Shown in pieces: positions 35,884 to 44,298 of a stretch of DNA of 50,181 nucleotides; position 1 is the stretch's first letter, and each line of letters begins with the position of its first letter. The stretch lies in contig DAISGI010000018.1 in the NCBI GenBank assembly GCA_036823195.1, forward strand, positions 1 to 50,181, given 5' to 3'. Source of the stretch: UBA4874 sp002399435. GTDB taxonomy: Bacteria; Bacillota; Clostridia; Caldicoprobacterales; DTU083. The translations under genes were made by a program, and so were the position numbers. The notes beneath the pieces were generated by a model. That model ran no database searches, was not told the DNA's origin, and saw nothing but the letters and a program-made list of their open reading frames with translations.

Positions 35884-38800
35884 TCAACTATTTTCGACGT
35901 TCCTATATTGATGCTGGCCCGGATCAAAGTACTGCCCTTCAAACAATCCCTGGAGGGTAGTCGTTACCAGCAGCCGAACTTCGTTGTCCTCCGGTTTCAG
36001 CCAGCCTTTCTTTATGCGCCAGGTGTAGGGGCTCCAGGCACGGACTCCGGCAAAATGCCCATTGATATACAACTCCGCGGCGTCCTGAAAGAATGGATCC
36101 CGGATGGAAAGCTCCCATTCTTCTTCTTTGCCATCCAAAATGAAACCGGCTTCGCTGTCCATCTGTCTGGTATATTGTATTGTTCCGGCGTAGAAGGGCA
36201 AACCATTCCCTTTCCTGTCCCCAATCCTTCCCGTAGCTTTAGGAGATTCCATTCTCCATACACCGTCCTGCTCCTCCTGATATACCGAAAAGTTTCCACT
36301 CAGGTAAAGCGGATTTACCAGTCCATCATGATGATACTTTGTATCGACCCATACCCGGATCTCATTGATCCCGGTTTTCAGGTAGTCCGTGATGTCTGTC
36401 ACCTGATTGGTCGGAAGATAGATGGCCTTTTCATGAAAATCTCCCGGAAGAATCCGATGGCCATTTATCTCAGCATACCATTTTCCTTCTATGCTGCCAG
36501 GCTCCATGACCAACAGAACAGGCCGAATGGCAGCGCCGCCACCAAGTTGAAAAGTCGTCCGATATCGACAGGATAAGGGCGGAAACTCCATCTCCCTTGG
36601 GCATCCAAAATACTCCTTCAGATGTACTGGCAATGGAATGCCAGCATCGGCTATCTGATTGATGATAGGTTGGCAGTTCACCCGGTATTCCTTTGGATCG
36701 TCTTTTATCTGTAAATTCCACGTGCCCAGCCGAAGAGAATTCATGCGATCCACGGATAAGCACCAGTCTCCATCCATGTCCAGATTCCTCCGGACAATCG
36801 ATTCACAGACTTTTTGCTGAATCTGGTACAAATCCCCTGTTTCAAGATCCTCTGTTTCAGGATCCTCTGTTCTTCTGTCCTCTGCTTTTCGGCCACCTGC
36901 TCCAAGGTTCTCTGATTTTCTGTCCTCTGCTCCAAGGTCCTCTGCATTTCGGCCCTCCATCTCAAGCAAAAAGGACTGGTACGGATAAAATATCAAATGG
37001 AAATGAATCCTTTGTCCCTGCTGTTTATAGGGAATTGGTTTACCGCCTTCCGGTCCGATGGGAAGACATGTCAGCCTGGGAGACTGCATCCCATCTGCCT
37101 GTAATGTGATTTTCACCCGATGTTCTGCTCCGGATGGATTGATCAAAAAGCAGACTGTTTTGCTTCCCTGCTTATAAACTGCAGACAGAATGCAGCTATC
37201 CTGCTCTCCATCTTTCTGCGTTTCCACTGAAATATCCCGATCCAGAAGCTTTTCGGTAAGCTCCGGAATCGTTTTCAGATCATCTGCAAAGATAACAGCT
37301 TTGCTCTTTGAACTTCCGGTATCCTCCGGAGGATCCGGCCTATTTATATCCTCGGCCTTATTTTCACAATTTACCGGGTTGGAAAGTGCCGGGGAACCCA
37401 GCCAGTCTGTATCATCCACGCCTTCCTCCCCCTGCAAATATTTCCGATAAACCTTTCCTGCATCCATATGAAACCATCGGCTGAAGGAAAGTCCGACATC
37501 CGATACTTTCCCGATTTGCTCAACGGGAAGGCACAGACTTCCAATCAGCTTCCCGCCGTTTTCCACGTATTCCTTCACTTTGAAAAAGGCATCGTCCTCG
37601 ATATTGAGCATTGGTGGTAAAATGAGCAGTTCAAATTTCTCTCCATTGACCTGGATGCAGTGCTCCGTTATCGTGCACTGTCCCAGCAACTCCGGATCGA
37701 TGATGTAATAATCCAGATGATGGCTCAGCAGCAGCCTCTGCAGGGCGGAAAAGTCCTCTTTCAGTTTCTTGTTCACGGTACGTTTTTCCCCCATGGATGT
37801 CCACTGGCTGGATATCGGATCCAACAGCAAAACAGGAACTTTGCGTCTGCTCCGGGTTATCACTTCCGTGATCTTTCCTGCGTAATCCGACAACAGGCCT
37901 GTGTACCGCCAGTTCGGGTTTTGATAAAAAGAAGACGGAGGTGCGTCATGCTTGGTTAATCCATCCGTTGTATAGAAAAAGGCATGGGGAACAAACCAGC
38001 AAATCCCCTGAAGAGCCAGCCAGTCAAAGATCCATTTCATATCCTGAAATGTCATGCCCCAGCCAATGCTATGAAAACACTCGCACAATGCACCGGGTTT
38101 CTCATAAAAATGAGCTGCGGAACTGGCCATTTTCCCATTGGCACGATAATTCGAGCTGGCAATGAGAGGAATGGATCCAACCTTCTGATGACCGGCATCG
38201 ATCCCGGGTATGTCAAAATACTTCAGTTGCTTACTTCTCAGAACAGGCTTTTCTCCTACATAGAGGAGATGATGGTTATGGCACCAGTCACGAATTGGGA
38301 TCTCATAGCTTTGAATAAAACGATCCGTAACGGTGCTCCGGTAATCATATCTTACCTTATCGGTATCGTCGCCCATTCTTTCAAAGAGAGCCGGCAATTG
38401 TTCCTTCAGGGAATATCCATTCCGCTTCTCAAACAGCTCCGGTAACGTTGGAGACCAGGGCATGCTGCCCGGAAAAGCTGAGACCTCATCGCTGAAGAAT
38501 CCCTTGATCGTTTTCCCGAATTCCGGTCCAAAATGCTTCCGATACGGTTCATGTGTGGTTTCGATAAAATATGCAATTGCCTTTGGATTCAACGTGTCTA
38601 TGTATTTCCCAAAATACTTAAAGTGCTCCACTGTCGTCTGCAGGATGATTTCAAGATGCCATCGGCCTTCCGGGACCTGCCAACACAGCTTTTTGGCGGG
38701 ATTGCCTGTAAAAAATCGTTTCCGGTTATATTGGGTCAATCCGCTCATCTGAAAAATATTTTCCCGATAACCCGTACCAACAAAAGTATCCAGATCCACT

Positions 38801-39246
38801 GGATTCGCCCACCCGATGTGATTCCTCTTCTTATTCCTATCGAAACGGACGGGATACGCCTTTGCCAGAAGAACCTGTCCCCATGGCAAAACCTTCTCCA
38901 CCGATTTTGGCCCGCATTCCTCCAGCACCAGGTGTTTCAGCGACTTCGCCTCAAACTCGGGATGATCCAGCAGGACCTGTCCGCCGCTCACCCCGCTGGG
39001 GTATGGATATTCATCGTACAGCCATACTTCCAGCCCGTGTTTCTTTGCTTCCTCCACGGCGATTCCCACTTTGCAAAACCACTCTTCCGACAGATAAGGC
39101 ACCGAAAGGCCTTGCCGGGGATGTATGAAAAATCCCCTTATACCCTGGGCTGCCATCTCCCGAACCTGTCTTGCGATTTCTCCGTCTTCCATCTTTCCAT
39201 TCCAAAACCAAAATGGCTGAATACCAAATCTCAATGCCATACCCAT
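35884..39246 (-). CDS. GH106-like glycosidase, probable alpha-L-rhamnosidase
   Basis: A large enzyme of 1120 residues. It opens QPFWFWNGKMEDGEIARQVR and GIRGFFIHPRQGL, the start of the GH106-type TIM barrel, and later has KGFFSDEVSAFPGSMPWSP, where the Glu is a likely catalytic residue. A glutamine-amidotransferase-like middle region (LLILPPMLNIEDDAFFKVKE) and C-terminal beta-sandwich domains (ELYINGHFAGVRAWSPYTW) follow, as in that family. No signal peptide is present. A Glu/Asp/Arg-rich repeat of about 45 residues near position 762 interrupts the protein at a domain boundary. The ATG has AAGGAGG 7 bases upstream. With GH28 and PL22 nearby, removal of rhamnose from rhamnogalacturonan fragments is the likeliest role; the family also holds other specificities. 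Confidence 0.78.
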   Translation of the reverse strand: MGMALRFGIQPFWFWNGKMEDGEIARQVREMAAQGIRGFFIHPRQGLSVPYLSEEWFCKVGIAVEEAKKHGLEVWLYDEYPYPSGVSGGQVLLDHPEFEAKSLKHLVLEECGPKSVEKVLPWGQVLLAKAYPVRFDRNKKRNHIGWANPVDLDTFVGTGYRENIFQMSGLTQYNRKRFFTGNPAKKLCWQVPEGRWHLEIILQTTVEHFKYFGKYIDTLNPKAIAYFIETTHEPYRKHFGPEFGKTIKGFFSDEVSAFPGSMPWSPTLPELFEKRNGYSLKEQLPALFERMGDDTDKVRYDYRSTVTDRFIQSYEIPIRDWCHNHHLLYVGEKPVLRSKQLKYFDIPGIDAGHQKVGSIPLIASSNYRANGKMASSAAHFYEKPGALCECFHSIGWGMTFQDMKWIFDWLALQGICWFVPHAFFYTTDGLTKHDAPPSSFYQNPNWRYTGLLSDYAGKITEVITRSRRKVPVLLLDPISSQWTSMGEKRTVNKKLKEDFSALQRLLLSHHLDYYIIDPELLGQCTITEHCIQVNGEKFELLILPPMLNIEDDAFFKVKEYVENGGKLIGSLCLPVEQIGKVSDVGLSFSRWFHMDAGKVYRKYLQGEEGVDDTDWLGSPALSNPVNCENKAEDINRPDPPEDTGSSKSKAVIFADDLKTIPELTEKLLDRDISVETQKDGEQDSCILSAVYKQGSKTVCFLINPSGAEHRVKITLQADGMQSPRLTCLPIGPEGGKPIPYKQQGQRIHFHLIFYPYQSFLLEMEGRNAEDLGAEDRKSENLGAGGRKAEDRRTEDPETEDLETGDLYQIQQKVCESIVRRNLDMDGDWCLSVDRMNSLRLGTWNLQIKDDPKEYRVNCQPIINQIADAGIPLPVHLKEYFGCPREMEFPPLSCRYRTTFQLGGGAAIRPVLLVMEPGSIEGKWYAEINGHRILPGDFHEKAIYLPTNQVTDITDYLKTGINEIRVWVDTKYHHDGLVNPLYLSGNFSVYQEEQDGVWRMESPKATGRIGDRKGNGLPFYAGTIQYTRQMDSEAGFILDGKEEEWELSIRDPFFQDAAELYINGHFAGVRAWSPYTWRIKKGWLKPEDNEVRLLVTTTLQGLFEGQYFDPGQHQYRNVENS
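36830..36960 (-). repeat. Acidic repeat inside the GH106-like gene
   Basis: The minus strand repeats a GCAGAGGAC-like unit about every 15 bases, giving residues such as AEDLGAEDRK, AEDRRTEDPETED. The frame is kept throughout. It encodes a flexible linker between the catalytic part and the C-terminal beta domains, and looks like a recent tandem expansion. Confidence 0.8.
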
Positions 39247-39280
39247 GGACCCTCCTTAGGAAGCTGAAATAAAGCAATGG

Positions 39281-40048
39281 CTATTCCGTAAATTTCCTTA
39301 AAAGCTGCAATGCAATCGGGGCGTCCCTGTCCATGTCCCTGGTGCCGGCCTCAATGCTGACCCTTCCTTTATATCCAGCACTCTTCAATGCTTCAAAAAA
39401 CTCTCCATAGCAATCTTCCGAAGGATCCAGCGGATACACCCGGCCATGACTGTTGGCAATATGAAGATGCCGAAGAGCGGGGGCGGCCTTTTTCAATACG
39501 TCCATACTCTCATTTTCCAGCCGCATATGATAAAAATCCGCCAGCAATTGAATACTCGGATGGTTGACATCCCGGACAAAGCGATACCCCTCTTCCACGG
39601 AATTGAGAATATTGGTCTCCCCTTTGTTCAAAGGCTCCATAGCAATGGTCAATCCATACTTTGCAGCCACATCTCCCACAATTCGGGCTGCGTCGACAAG
39701 CTGCTTCCAGGCATCTTCCTGTTTCCACCCCTCCGGAACTTTTCTGGATCTTCCGCTTCCAAAAACAGCAATCTTCGCTCCCAGACGTTGGATCCGGTCA
39801 AAGGCTTTTTCCAGATATTCACGGACTGCTTTCAAATCCACCTCCGGGCCGGTTAACTTGATATTCCCCGGGAACAGCACATTGAACGCTTCACATTCCA
39901 AACTGCTGTCTTCCACTCTCTGTACTGCTTCCTGAAACTCCTGCTCTCCCATGGCCGCAGTCCTGGACACTCCGGCTTCCAAATAATCAAAGCCCATCTT
40001 CTCCAATTTGGAGATATTTGTAATTTCCGTACAGATTCCTATTTTCAA
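39281..40048 (-). CDS. Sugar phosphate isomerase/epimerase-like TIM-barrel protein
   Basis: A member of the xylose-isomerase-like TIM-barrel (AP endonuclease 2) family, which isomerises or epimerises small sugars or their phosphates using a divalent metal. Likely metal ligands lie in IAMEPLN (Glu), LLADFYHMRLE (Asp, His), LRHLHIANSHGR (His) and VSIEAGTRDM (Glu). The open frame reaches an ATG at 40084, but the family start is usually a short M-KIGI. Here a TTG at 40048 gives LKIGICTEITNISKLEKMGF and has GAGGTG 6 bases before it, so it is preferred (255 residues). It is the first gene of the GH106-sulfatase-PL22 group and may handle a sugar released by those enzymes. Confidence 0.8.
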   Translation of the reverse strand: MKIGICTEITNISKLEKMGFDYLEAGVSRTAAMGEQEFQEAVQRVEDSSLECEAFNVLFPGNIKLTGPEVDLKAVREYLEKAFDRIQRLGAKIAVFGSGRSRKVPEGWKQEDAWKQLVDAARIVGDVAAKYGLTIAMEPLNKGETNILNSVEEGYRFVRDVNHPSIQLLADFYHMRLENESMDVLKKAAPALRHLHIANSHGRVYPLDPSEDCYGEFFEALKSAGYKGRVSIEAGTRDMDRDAPIALQLLRKFTE

Positions 40049-40189
40049 GCCACTCACCTCACAGAATTTTTGTCCCATTGCCATTTTATCTCACAGCTTT
40101 CTATTACTCTATCCTGTTCTTGCTGTATGTGAGGTAAACATTATCAATATATTGCTCTTTTGATTGCACTCTGTTATGCTATTCTCTCC

Positions 40190-42877
40190 TCATATCGCAT
40201 TGCCGCGCCAGGCGGAGCCGATCATCATTTTCCTTATCAGATCCACAGGAAGAACGGTCACTGCCATCAGGATGACAAAGAACAGCTCCGACATGGAAAG
40301 TGGAACGGTGCGGAAAACCGATCCTCCGAAGTATATAATGATCAGCTGAATCATTACCACAAACAGCATCACTGTGATAAATCGTTTGTTTTTGCCTATA
40401 TTGGCCAGCAGTTTCAGTCTGCTGGTACGGGCATTGAAACTGTTGAACACACCGGCAAAAATAAACAAGGCAAAATACGCAGTCATAAATGAAATATTAC
40501 CGGGTTCGTAACCAAAGACCCTGTGAAACCAGGGAAGCTTTAAAAACAATATGCTGAGCAGTGTCACATAGGAACCCAGAATCAGTATCTGATTATACAT
40601 ATAGGAATTTATGATAGGTTCATCCCTCTGTTTCGGCGGCTCATCCATATATTCCGGAAGCGGTGCTTCCCCGGAAAAGGCCAGACCGGCCAGCGTATCC
40701 ATTACCATATTTACCCACAGCATCTGTAAAACAGTGAGAGGTGAGTTTACACCGATAAACGGACCGATAATGGAAATCCCCACTGCGCAGAAGTTTATCG
40801 TCAGCTGAAATATGATAAACTTGCGGATGCTTTTAAATATGGTCCTGCCATACAGAATGGCTTTTGAAATGGACAGAAAATCGTTGTCCAGTATGACAAT
40901 ATCGCTGGCTTCCCTGGCAATCTCCGTGCCGCTGCCCATGGCAAACCCCACATCCGCTGTTTTCAGGGCAGGTGCATCGTTGATCCCGTCCCCGGTCATG
41001 CCCACAACCATGTCAAGGCTCTGGGCGATATTGACCAGCCGGCTTTTATCAGAAGGAATTGCCCTTGCAACCACCCGCAGCTCCGGCAGCCTGGCTTTGA
41101 GCTCCTCATCCGACATCCTTTTCAGATCATCGCTTGTCAAAACAGCGTTTTTGTCCTTCTCTCCAATCAATCCGGCCTCACGGGCAATGGCAAAAGCCGT
41201 GTCCTTATTATCCCCGGTAATCATGACCACCTGTACACCTGCCCGGTTAACCTGCCTGATAGCCTGGACTGCTTCACGCCGTATTTCATCCTTTATACGT
41301 ACAATCCCCACCAAAGTCATGCCGCTTGAGGGACGGGGCATCGGACTGTCACTGATGGCGATTGCCAGAAGCCTCTCTGCATTTTGAGTTGCCTTCTTCA
41401 TATAAGTCTTGAGCTTGAATGAAGAGCGAAAGAGCCTCTTCTGCCCATTTTCATCAAAACAGGCCGCACATTTGGGCAGGATCAATTCAGGCGCTCCTTT
41501 TATCAAAGTGCCGCAGATCGCTCCCCGCACCTGCGCGCTGGAATACTTATTCACGCTGCTGAACGGAACGCTGCTGACGACCTGGACAGGATCCTGCAAA
41601 ACACCATCTTCCATAACAAATTCCAGCAAAGCCCTCTCTGTGGTATTTCCACCAATGGCAACGGACTTTCCATTCTTTCTGCTGACGGATGCACCCGTAT
41701 TATACATACAGGATATGCGAAGAAGCTTACCCAAACGTGTATTATTCAGCTTGTGAAAATTGTCATAACTTGTCCCAGACCCGCTGAGAAAGGAATCCAC
41801 TTTCAGCTTTCCCTTTGTAATCGTCCCTGTTTTATCGGAAAATAAGATGTTCAGACTTCCGGATGTTTCAATTCCCACAAGCTTTCTTACCAAAACATTG
41901 TCCTTCAGCATACGATTCATATTGGAGGACAAAACAACAGTGATCATTAAGGGCAGACCTTCGGGGATTGCCACGACAATAATCGATATTGCCAGGGTGA
42001 CGGCATGAAAAATACACTCCGTCATCAGCTTCGGCGAATGCACAAACTGCTGAATTGCAGCCGGCTCAAAGGCATTGGCAAGAACGATCGATTGAAACAA
42101 ATCGGAGACGGCTACCAGGGCAGCCCCAATGTATCCCAGTTTACTGATTGTTTGTGCCAGTTTCCCCAGCCTCAGTTTCAGGGGACTTTCACGGGTGTCT
42201 TCCTGAATATCACGGGCCAGTTTCCCATAAAGCGTTCCCTCGCCTACCTTTTGTACTTCCATCAGGGCTTCTCCGGAAGAAATGATACAGCCGCGAAACA
42301 AACTGTTTTGATCGTTAAAATCCGTTGTATCGCAGTGTTTACGCTTTCCTCCCTCCTGCGGCGCCTTATAGGCTTCCCTGCTTTCTCCATTCAACGGAGA
42401 CTGGTCCACATACAATTCACCGCTCAGAATCACCCCGTCTGCCGGAATGCGGTCTCCGGCCTGTAGTTGTGCATAATCTCCGACGACCACTTCACCAACC
42501 GCAATCTCCACAAGCTGCCCTGATCTTTTCACACGGCACTTGGTCTTCCGGGCTTCCTCCTGCAGCTTTTCAAAAGCAGATTCACTCCCATATTCCGATA
42601 TGGTTGAAACAAAGGTGGAAACCAATATGGCGACGGCAATTCCTATGGTTTCGTACCACTCAAAACTGCCAAGCCGGATAATAACATTAACAGCCAGGGC
42701 AATAAGCAGGATCTTTATAATGGGATCCCCGAAATTGCTTAAAAACTCCTTTACAAAGCTTCGCCTTTTTTGCTGAACAAAATTGTTATCCCCATACCGT
42801 TCTCTGGAAGACTTCACTTGTTCATCGGTCAGGCCCCTCATTCCGTAAATGCCTTCTTTTGGACTGATCAGGTTCAT
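40190..42877 (-). CDS. Calcium-transporting P-type ATPase, PMCA-like
   Basis: A P2-type cation ATPase of 895 residues that pumps Ca2+ out of the cytoplasm. From the chosen start, PEGLP (about 305-309) and WVNMVMDTLAGL supply ion-site residues, Asp348 in FSDKTGTITKG is phosphorylated, VMITGDNKDTAFAIAREAGL and VGMTGDGINDAPALK complete the ATP-binding domain, and ten membrane segments are expected. The actuator motif is LNGES. The frame reaches 42928, but GAGGTG lies 7 bases before the ATG at 42877. It follows the sporulation gene yunB, and the related B. subtilis YloB is known to act in sporulation. A link here is inferred from the neighbour only. Confidence 0.93.
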   Translation of the reverse strand: MNLISPKEGIYGMRGLTDEQVKSSRERYGDNNFVQQKRRSFVKEFLSNFGDPIIKILLIALAVNVIIRLGSFEWYETIGIAVAILVSTFVSTISEYGSESAFEKLQEEARKTKCRVKRSGQLVEIAVGEVVVGDYAQLQAGDRIPADGVILSGELYVDQSPLNGESREAYKAPQEGGKRKHCDTTDFNDQNSLFRGCIISSGEALMEVQKVGEGTLYGKLARDIQEDTRESPLKLRLGKLAQTISKLGYIGAALVAVSDLFQSIVLANAFEPAAIQQFVHSPKLMTECIFHAVTLAISIIVVAIPEGLPLMITVVLSSNMNRMLKDNVLVRKLVGIETSGSLNILFSDKTGTITKGKLKVDSFLSGSGTSYDNFHKLNNTRLGKLLRISCMYNTGASVSRKNGKSVAIGGNTTERALLEFVMEDGVLQDPVQVVSSVPFSSVNKYSSAQVRGAICGTLIKGAPELILPKCAACFDENGQKRLFRSSFKLKTYMKKATQNAERLLAIAISDSPMPRPSSGMTLVGIVRIKDEIRREAVQAIRQVNRAGVQVVMITGDNKDTAFAIAREAGLIGEKDKNAVLTSDDLKRMSDEELKARLPELRVVARAIPSDKSRLVNIAQSLDMVVGMTGDGINDAPALKTADVGFAMGSGTEIAREASDIVILDNDFLSISKAILYGRTIFKSIRKFIIFQLTINFCAVGISIIGPFIGVNSPLTVLQMLWVNMVMDTLAGLAFSGEAPLPEYMDEPPKQRDEPIINSYMYNQILILGSYVTLLSILFLKLPWFHRVFGYEPGNISFMTAYFALFIFAGVFNSFNARTSRLKLLANIGKNKRFITVMLFVVMIQLIIIYFGGSVFRTVPLSMSELFFVILMAVTVLPVDLIRKMMIGSAWRGNAI

Positions 42878-42983
42878 TGTCTGACACCTCGTTTGTATTT
42901 TTGATCTTTCTGTTTGGTAAGAAACCAATTACACTTATATGTATTCTCATATCCTTTTGAATATGTCACGGGCACAAATACAT

Positions 42984-43640
42984 TTAATCAATGGGAATCA
43001 GTTTCAGGGCCTGATCCATATTTCTCACGTTGATAAAGGTATCAGGAACTTCTCCTGTTATAATCATTTCTGTGATGGGAACTTTATTGGACAGTTTGAT
43101 CGTGTCGCTTCCCAATGGCACAACAATATGCACGCTGGTTTTTAAGGAAATGTAAATTTTATGCATGGTCTGATTGATGCCTGCCTGTGAGAATTCTTCA
43201 TAAAAGTCCGCGGATACCGATCCGATGGGAATCAGTTTCACGTTGATATTGGGTCCTTTGCCAGCCAATATCTTGCTTTGGGTCGCCGAACCCATGGGAA
43301 TATCTATGCCTTGCTCCCCTATGGACGCTATTTTGCTCTGAGCAAGGGAAGAGGTTTTTCTGGCCAGTTCATTGATCAAAATGGTATTGTATTGAATTGT
43401 GGAAATCTTCCCATTGGAGTCCGTTATAATGCTGGTAAGATCGGTATACTTTACGTCCGAGCCAAGTATTTCGTTTACTGCTGTGTTCATTGCGGTAACA
43501 CTCATGCTTTCCACTTTGGCTTCAGACATGGCGACAAGGGTGGGCTGAATTGCCTTTTCAAAGGCGAAGAAGGCCAGCAGACCCAGAAGCAGAACGCACA
43601 ACAGGGGAAGCAAGAACCTGTATAATGATTTACGGGCCAT
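42984..43640 (-). CDS. yunB: Sporulation protein YunB
   Basis: The 218-residue protein has one N-terminal membrane helix (LYRFLLPLLCVLLLGLLAFF) and a domain with the YunB signatures IQPTLVAMSEAKVESMSVTA, AVNEILG near residue 55 and the IPMGSATQSKILAGKGP loop, followed by VKLIPIGSVSADFYEEFSQA. In B. subtilis YunB is made in the mother cell under sigma-E; its molecular role is not settled. GAGGTGAGG precedes the ATG. A candidate sigma-E promoter and a three-unit 22-base repeat lie directly upstream. Its presence marks the organism as a spore former. Confidence 0.92.
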   Translation of the reverse strand: MARKSLYRFLLPLLCVLLLGLLAFFAFEKAIQPTLVAMSEAKVESMSVTAMNTAVNEILGSDVKYTDLTSIITDSNGKISTIQYNTILINELARKTSSLAQSKIASIGEQGIDIPMGSATQSKILAGKGPNINVKLIPIGSVSADFYEEFSQAGINQTMHKIYISLKTSVHIVVPLGSDTIKLSNKVPITEMIITGEVPDTFINVRNMDQALKLIPID

Positions 43641-43662
43641 TTTACCTCACCTCCCCTATTGA

Positions 43663-43691
43663 ATTGTATGTGGCAAACCTAATTTCAATGC
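43663..43691 (-). promoter_or_regulatory. Candidate sigma-E promoter of yunB
   Basis: CATACAAT (43663-43670) matches the sigma-E -10 consensus exactly. A weak -35 GCATTGA (43685-43691) is 14 bases upstream, the right spacing for sigma-E. Transcription would start very close to the ribosome binding site. The -35 lies inside the nearest unit of the 22-base repeat. Confidence 0.45.
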
Positions 43692-43746
43692 ACTGCAAAG
43701 GCAATTTCAATGTACTGTAAAGGTAATTTCAATGCACTGCAAAGTC
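43681..43746. repeat. Three-unit 22-bp tandem repeat upstream of yunB
   Basis: AATTTCAATGCACTGCAAAG plus two bases is repeated at 43681, 43703 and 43725. The middle unit has two changes. The array fills the gap between the DUF1854 stop and the yunB promoter. Confidence 0.92.
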
Positions 43747-43751
43747 TGATT

Positions 43752-44279
43752 CTAGATTTCCGGGCTCAACTCCTTCTGATCCTGGGGGCTTAGCTTTGTG
43801 ATGTCCCGGATAAGGTAGCGGTTGGAATCGATGTCCCGGATAAAGACCTGGTTTTCCTTTACAACAATATCATGCCTTGTTCTTGTATAAAAGTTCATTT
43901 CTCCCCGGTCCGTAAGCACTTCCCAGTACACCAGACGGTATTTCTCAATTACTTTTCGTATCTGTGTAATCTCCGGAACAAAATATCTCTGCTCCAGAAC
44001 TTCTTCAATAACTTTCTGGCTTTTCGGACTGAGTTCCTTTAAATCCCGAATCACACCGAATTCTTCCGCCCCGTTGAATATCTCCAGATAGCCGGTCCTG
44101 TGAGTCAGGGGAAACATCAGTTTCAGGTCTACATCTTCCATGATTTCCTTTGTTGTTTTATTGTGAAGATTTAATCTCATATAGCTGTCCAGCCGGAATT
44201 CCAAAGAAGAAGGATTCAGAAAATCGACCTTCATAACAGCATTGTCTTCCTCTGATTTGATATATCTTTCCTGTCCCAT
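43752..44279 (-). CDS. DUF1854 protein, partner of the ABC exporter upstream
   Basis: A 175-residue soluble protein matching DUF1854 by recall, with EIMEDVDLKLMFPLTHRTGY, LEIFNGAEEFGVIRDLKEL, FVPEITQIRKV and YRLVYWEVLTDRGEMNFYTR as its most distinctive segments. The open frame extends to 44360 inside the ABC gene. The ATG at 44279 is preferred because GGGAGG lies 5 bases before it, leaving 19 bases after the exporter stop. In proteobacteria the same DUF1854-ABC pair is often found near cyanophycin genes. No cyanophycin gene is visible here, so the pair has a wider role that is not known. Confidence 0.82.
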   Translation of the reverse strand: MGQERYIKSEEDNAVMKVDFLNPSSLEFRLDSYMRLNLHNKTTKEIMEDVDLKLMFPLTHRTGYLEIFNGAEEFGVIRDLKELSPKSQKVIEEVLEQRYFVPEITQIRKVIEKYRLVYWEVLTDRGEMNFYTRTRHDIVVKENQVFIRDIDSNRYLIRDITKLSPQDQKELSPEI

Positions 44280-44298
44280 ACAAACCTCCCAGACATCT

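Noticed and set aside
36741..36965. Minus-strand frame rich in EQRTENQRTLEQ
   Set aside because: It is the shifted reading of the acidic repeat inside the GH106-like gene.
42900..42983. Promoter between yunB and the calcium ATPase gene (TTCAAA, 16 bases, TATAAG)
   Set aside because: It is only a partial match and the hairpins there are too short to judge.
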